Of a DNA stretch of 64,000 nt, positions 63,056 to 64,000 are shown in pieces. Position numbers and translations under genes: made by a program. Below the pieces are notes generated by a model. That model did no database searches, had not been told where the DNA came from, and was given only the letters and a program-made list of their open reading frames with translations. The stretch is from Diplonema papillatum (taxonomy: Eukaryota; Euglenozoa; Diplonemea; Diplonemida; Diplonemidae), in assembly GCA_030068145.1 (NCBI GenBank), contig JAPJBO010000447.1, positions 1 through 64,000 of the forward strand, written 5' to 3'. Every line of letters begins with the position of its first letter. Positions within the stretch are counted from its first letter, which is position 1.

Positions 63056-64000
63056 GGATGAGCTCTTCGGCAATGCAAAAGAAGCTTACTCCAAATTGGG
63101 TGACTTTTTTGCCCATGTTGTTGAACAGAACACACGCGTACGTACACCGGAAAACTGTCGACGAGCAGCAGCACTTCGACCACGCCTTCATGGTGTTAAA
63201 TTGTTGCGAAGAAGCTTATTCATTGCTCAAACCCAAATTTCTCTCCGCTGATGGCGCCTTCTTGAAAGGTGCCGTCAAAGGTCATCTTCTCGCTCTCTGC
63301 GCAATTGATGGCTATTCGCGGATTCTGCCTCTCGCTTTGGGGGTCTTTCCGTTTCAGAACGAATGCGGAGTTGCGTGGAAGCAGTTTGTGAGAGCCGTCC
63401 GTAGCGAAGCTGCCTTTGGGCCCTTGACCGGAAAAACGCTCATCACCGACCGCCGCACCGGTCTGGACGCTATAATTCGGGAAGAGGCGCCCGAAGTCGT
63501 ACACGTGCGCTGTCACGTGCACATAAAAGACAACTTGCGGTCGCGCTTTCGCACGAATAAATTTAGCGCTTCTTCAACGCCATGGCGCGGGCAGAAAATC
63601 AGGAGCAGTTTGACACGGCCAAGACCGCCCTCGAGACTGAGTTTCCTGACGAAGCTTCGGCAGTTTTAGACTACCTCCTGCCCACAAAAGAAACTTGGGC
63701 AGATGTATATCTTCCGGCCGGAGCAGTCCGAGCCATCGCGCCTCAATTCGTCTCTGTTATCGGCGAGACGACAACACGTAGTACTTCTCTTCAACCTCTG
63801 GCGACTGAAAGTTGCCGACGTATTCCAAAAAAACGCACCTGCCCCGGAGGTGCCGGGGGCAAGAGTCCTCGAAAGACCGTTAGCTCTCCTGGAGAAGAAC
63901 AAAGAAAAAGGGCGCCGTTGCACGATTTTGTTCTGCATTTCTGGTATAAAATCGCCACGGGCATGTTGACAATTCTGTTGCCTGACAGGCTGGCGGGCAG
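63056..64000 (+). pseudogene. Mutator-like (MULE) transposase, frameshifted, partial
   Basis: The MULE core is clear: FLSADGAFLKGAVKGHLLAL (first catalytic Asp), DGYSRILPLALGVF, an E-C-G-V-A-W-K-Q-F block, LITDRRTGLDAI (second Asp) and VRCHVHIKDNL (C-x-x-H). The N-terminal piece EAYSKLGDFFAHVVEQN is in another frame, so a shift lies near 63130. A second shift near 63575 moves the distal part (FNAMARAENQEQFDTAK, then a W-A-D-V-Y block) into a third frame, which stays open to the window edge. The gene starts immediately after a B tail, which seems to have removed its true start. Confidence 0.75.

Overview
This window looks like nuclear DNA of an intron-poor, repeat-rich eukaryote. The evidence is long single-exon genes for secreted or membrane receptors (signal peptide, C-type-lectin or PAN/Apple ectodomain, Thr/Pro stalk, membrane segments), poly(A)-tailed non-LTR retrotransposons, and remnants of hAT, Mutator, TA-target and DIRS-like elements. 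A compact alga, for example a red alga, is my best guess. That is an inference from gene style; no marker gene is present.

Positions 1-33,336 hold a tandem cluster of lectin-stalk-polytopic membrane genes on the + strand. L1 (99-8090) has eight C-type-lectin-like domains (CTLDs). L2 (14015-17254) and L3 (26419-29277) have two each. L4 starts at 31963 and is cut in its stalk by a retrotransposon. An orphan 3' fragment lies at 24880-25293. Flanks are duplicated with the genes. Between them lie 31-bp minisatellites in both orientations, a 173-bp satellite array, two head-to-tail elements with shared ends (18229-24136), and hairpins.

Positions 33,337-44,380 are a stack of same-strand retroelements. 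Element B (33337-37031) is fused in frame to L4. A short element C1 (37032-38041) follows. Element C2 (38042-44380) encodes a reverse transcriptase with a restriction-like endonuclease signature and is interrupted by a 1,252-bp TA-flanked inverted-repeat transposon.

Positions 44,381-52,462 carry two tandem PAN/Apple-type receptor genes (44893-47991 and 49106-52462). Their ectodomains are almost identical, but their cytoplasmic tails and flanks are unrelated.

Positions 52,463-64,000 contain no intact gene that I recognise. The stretch is a transposon graveyard: TA-target G-rich inverted-repeat elements (53461-53620 and 60621-61612), a decayed hAT-like transposase on the minus strand (53640-55402), a 1.4-kb element with long inverted repeats (55791-57167), a relative of the 18-24 kb element ends (about 58405-58743), a fourth copy of the element B tail (62917-63049), and a frameshifted Mutator-like transposase running off the right edge.

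A theme links both receptor families: nearly constant ectodomains joined to alternative cytoplasmic tails. This fits repeated duplication and gene conversion. All functional statements are predictions from sequence.
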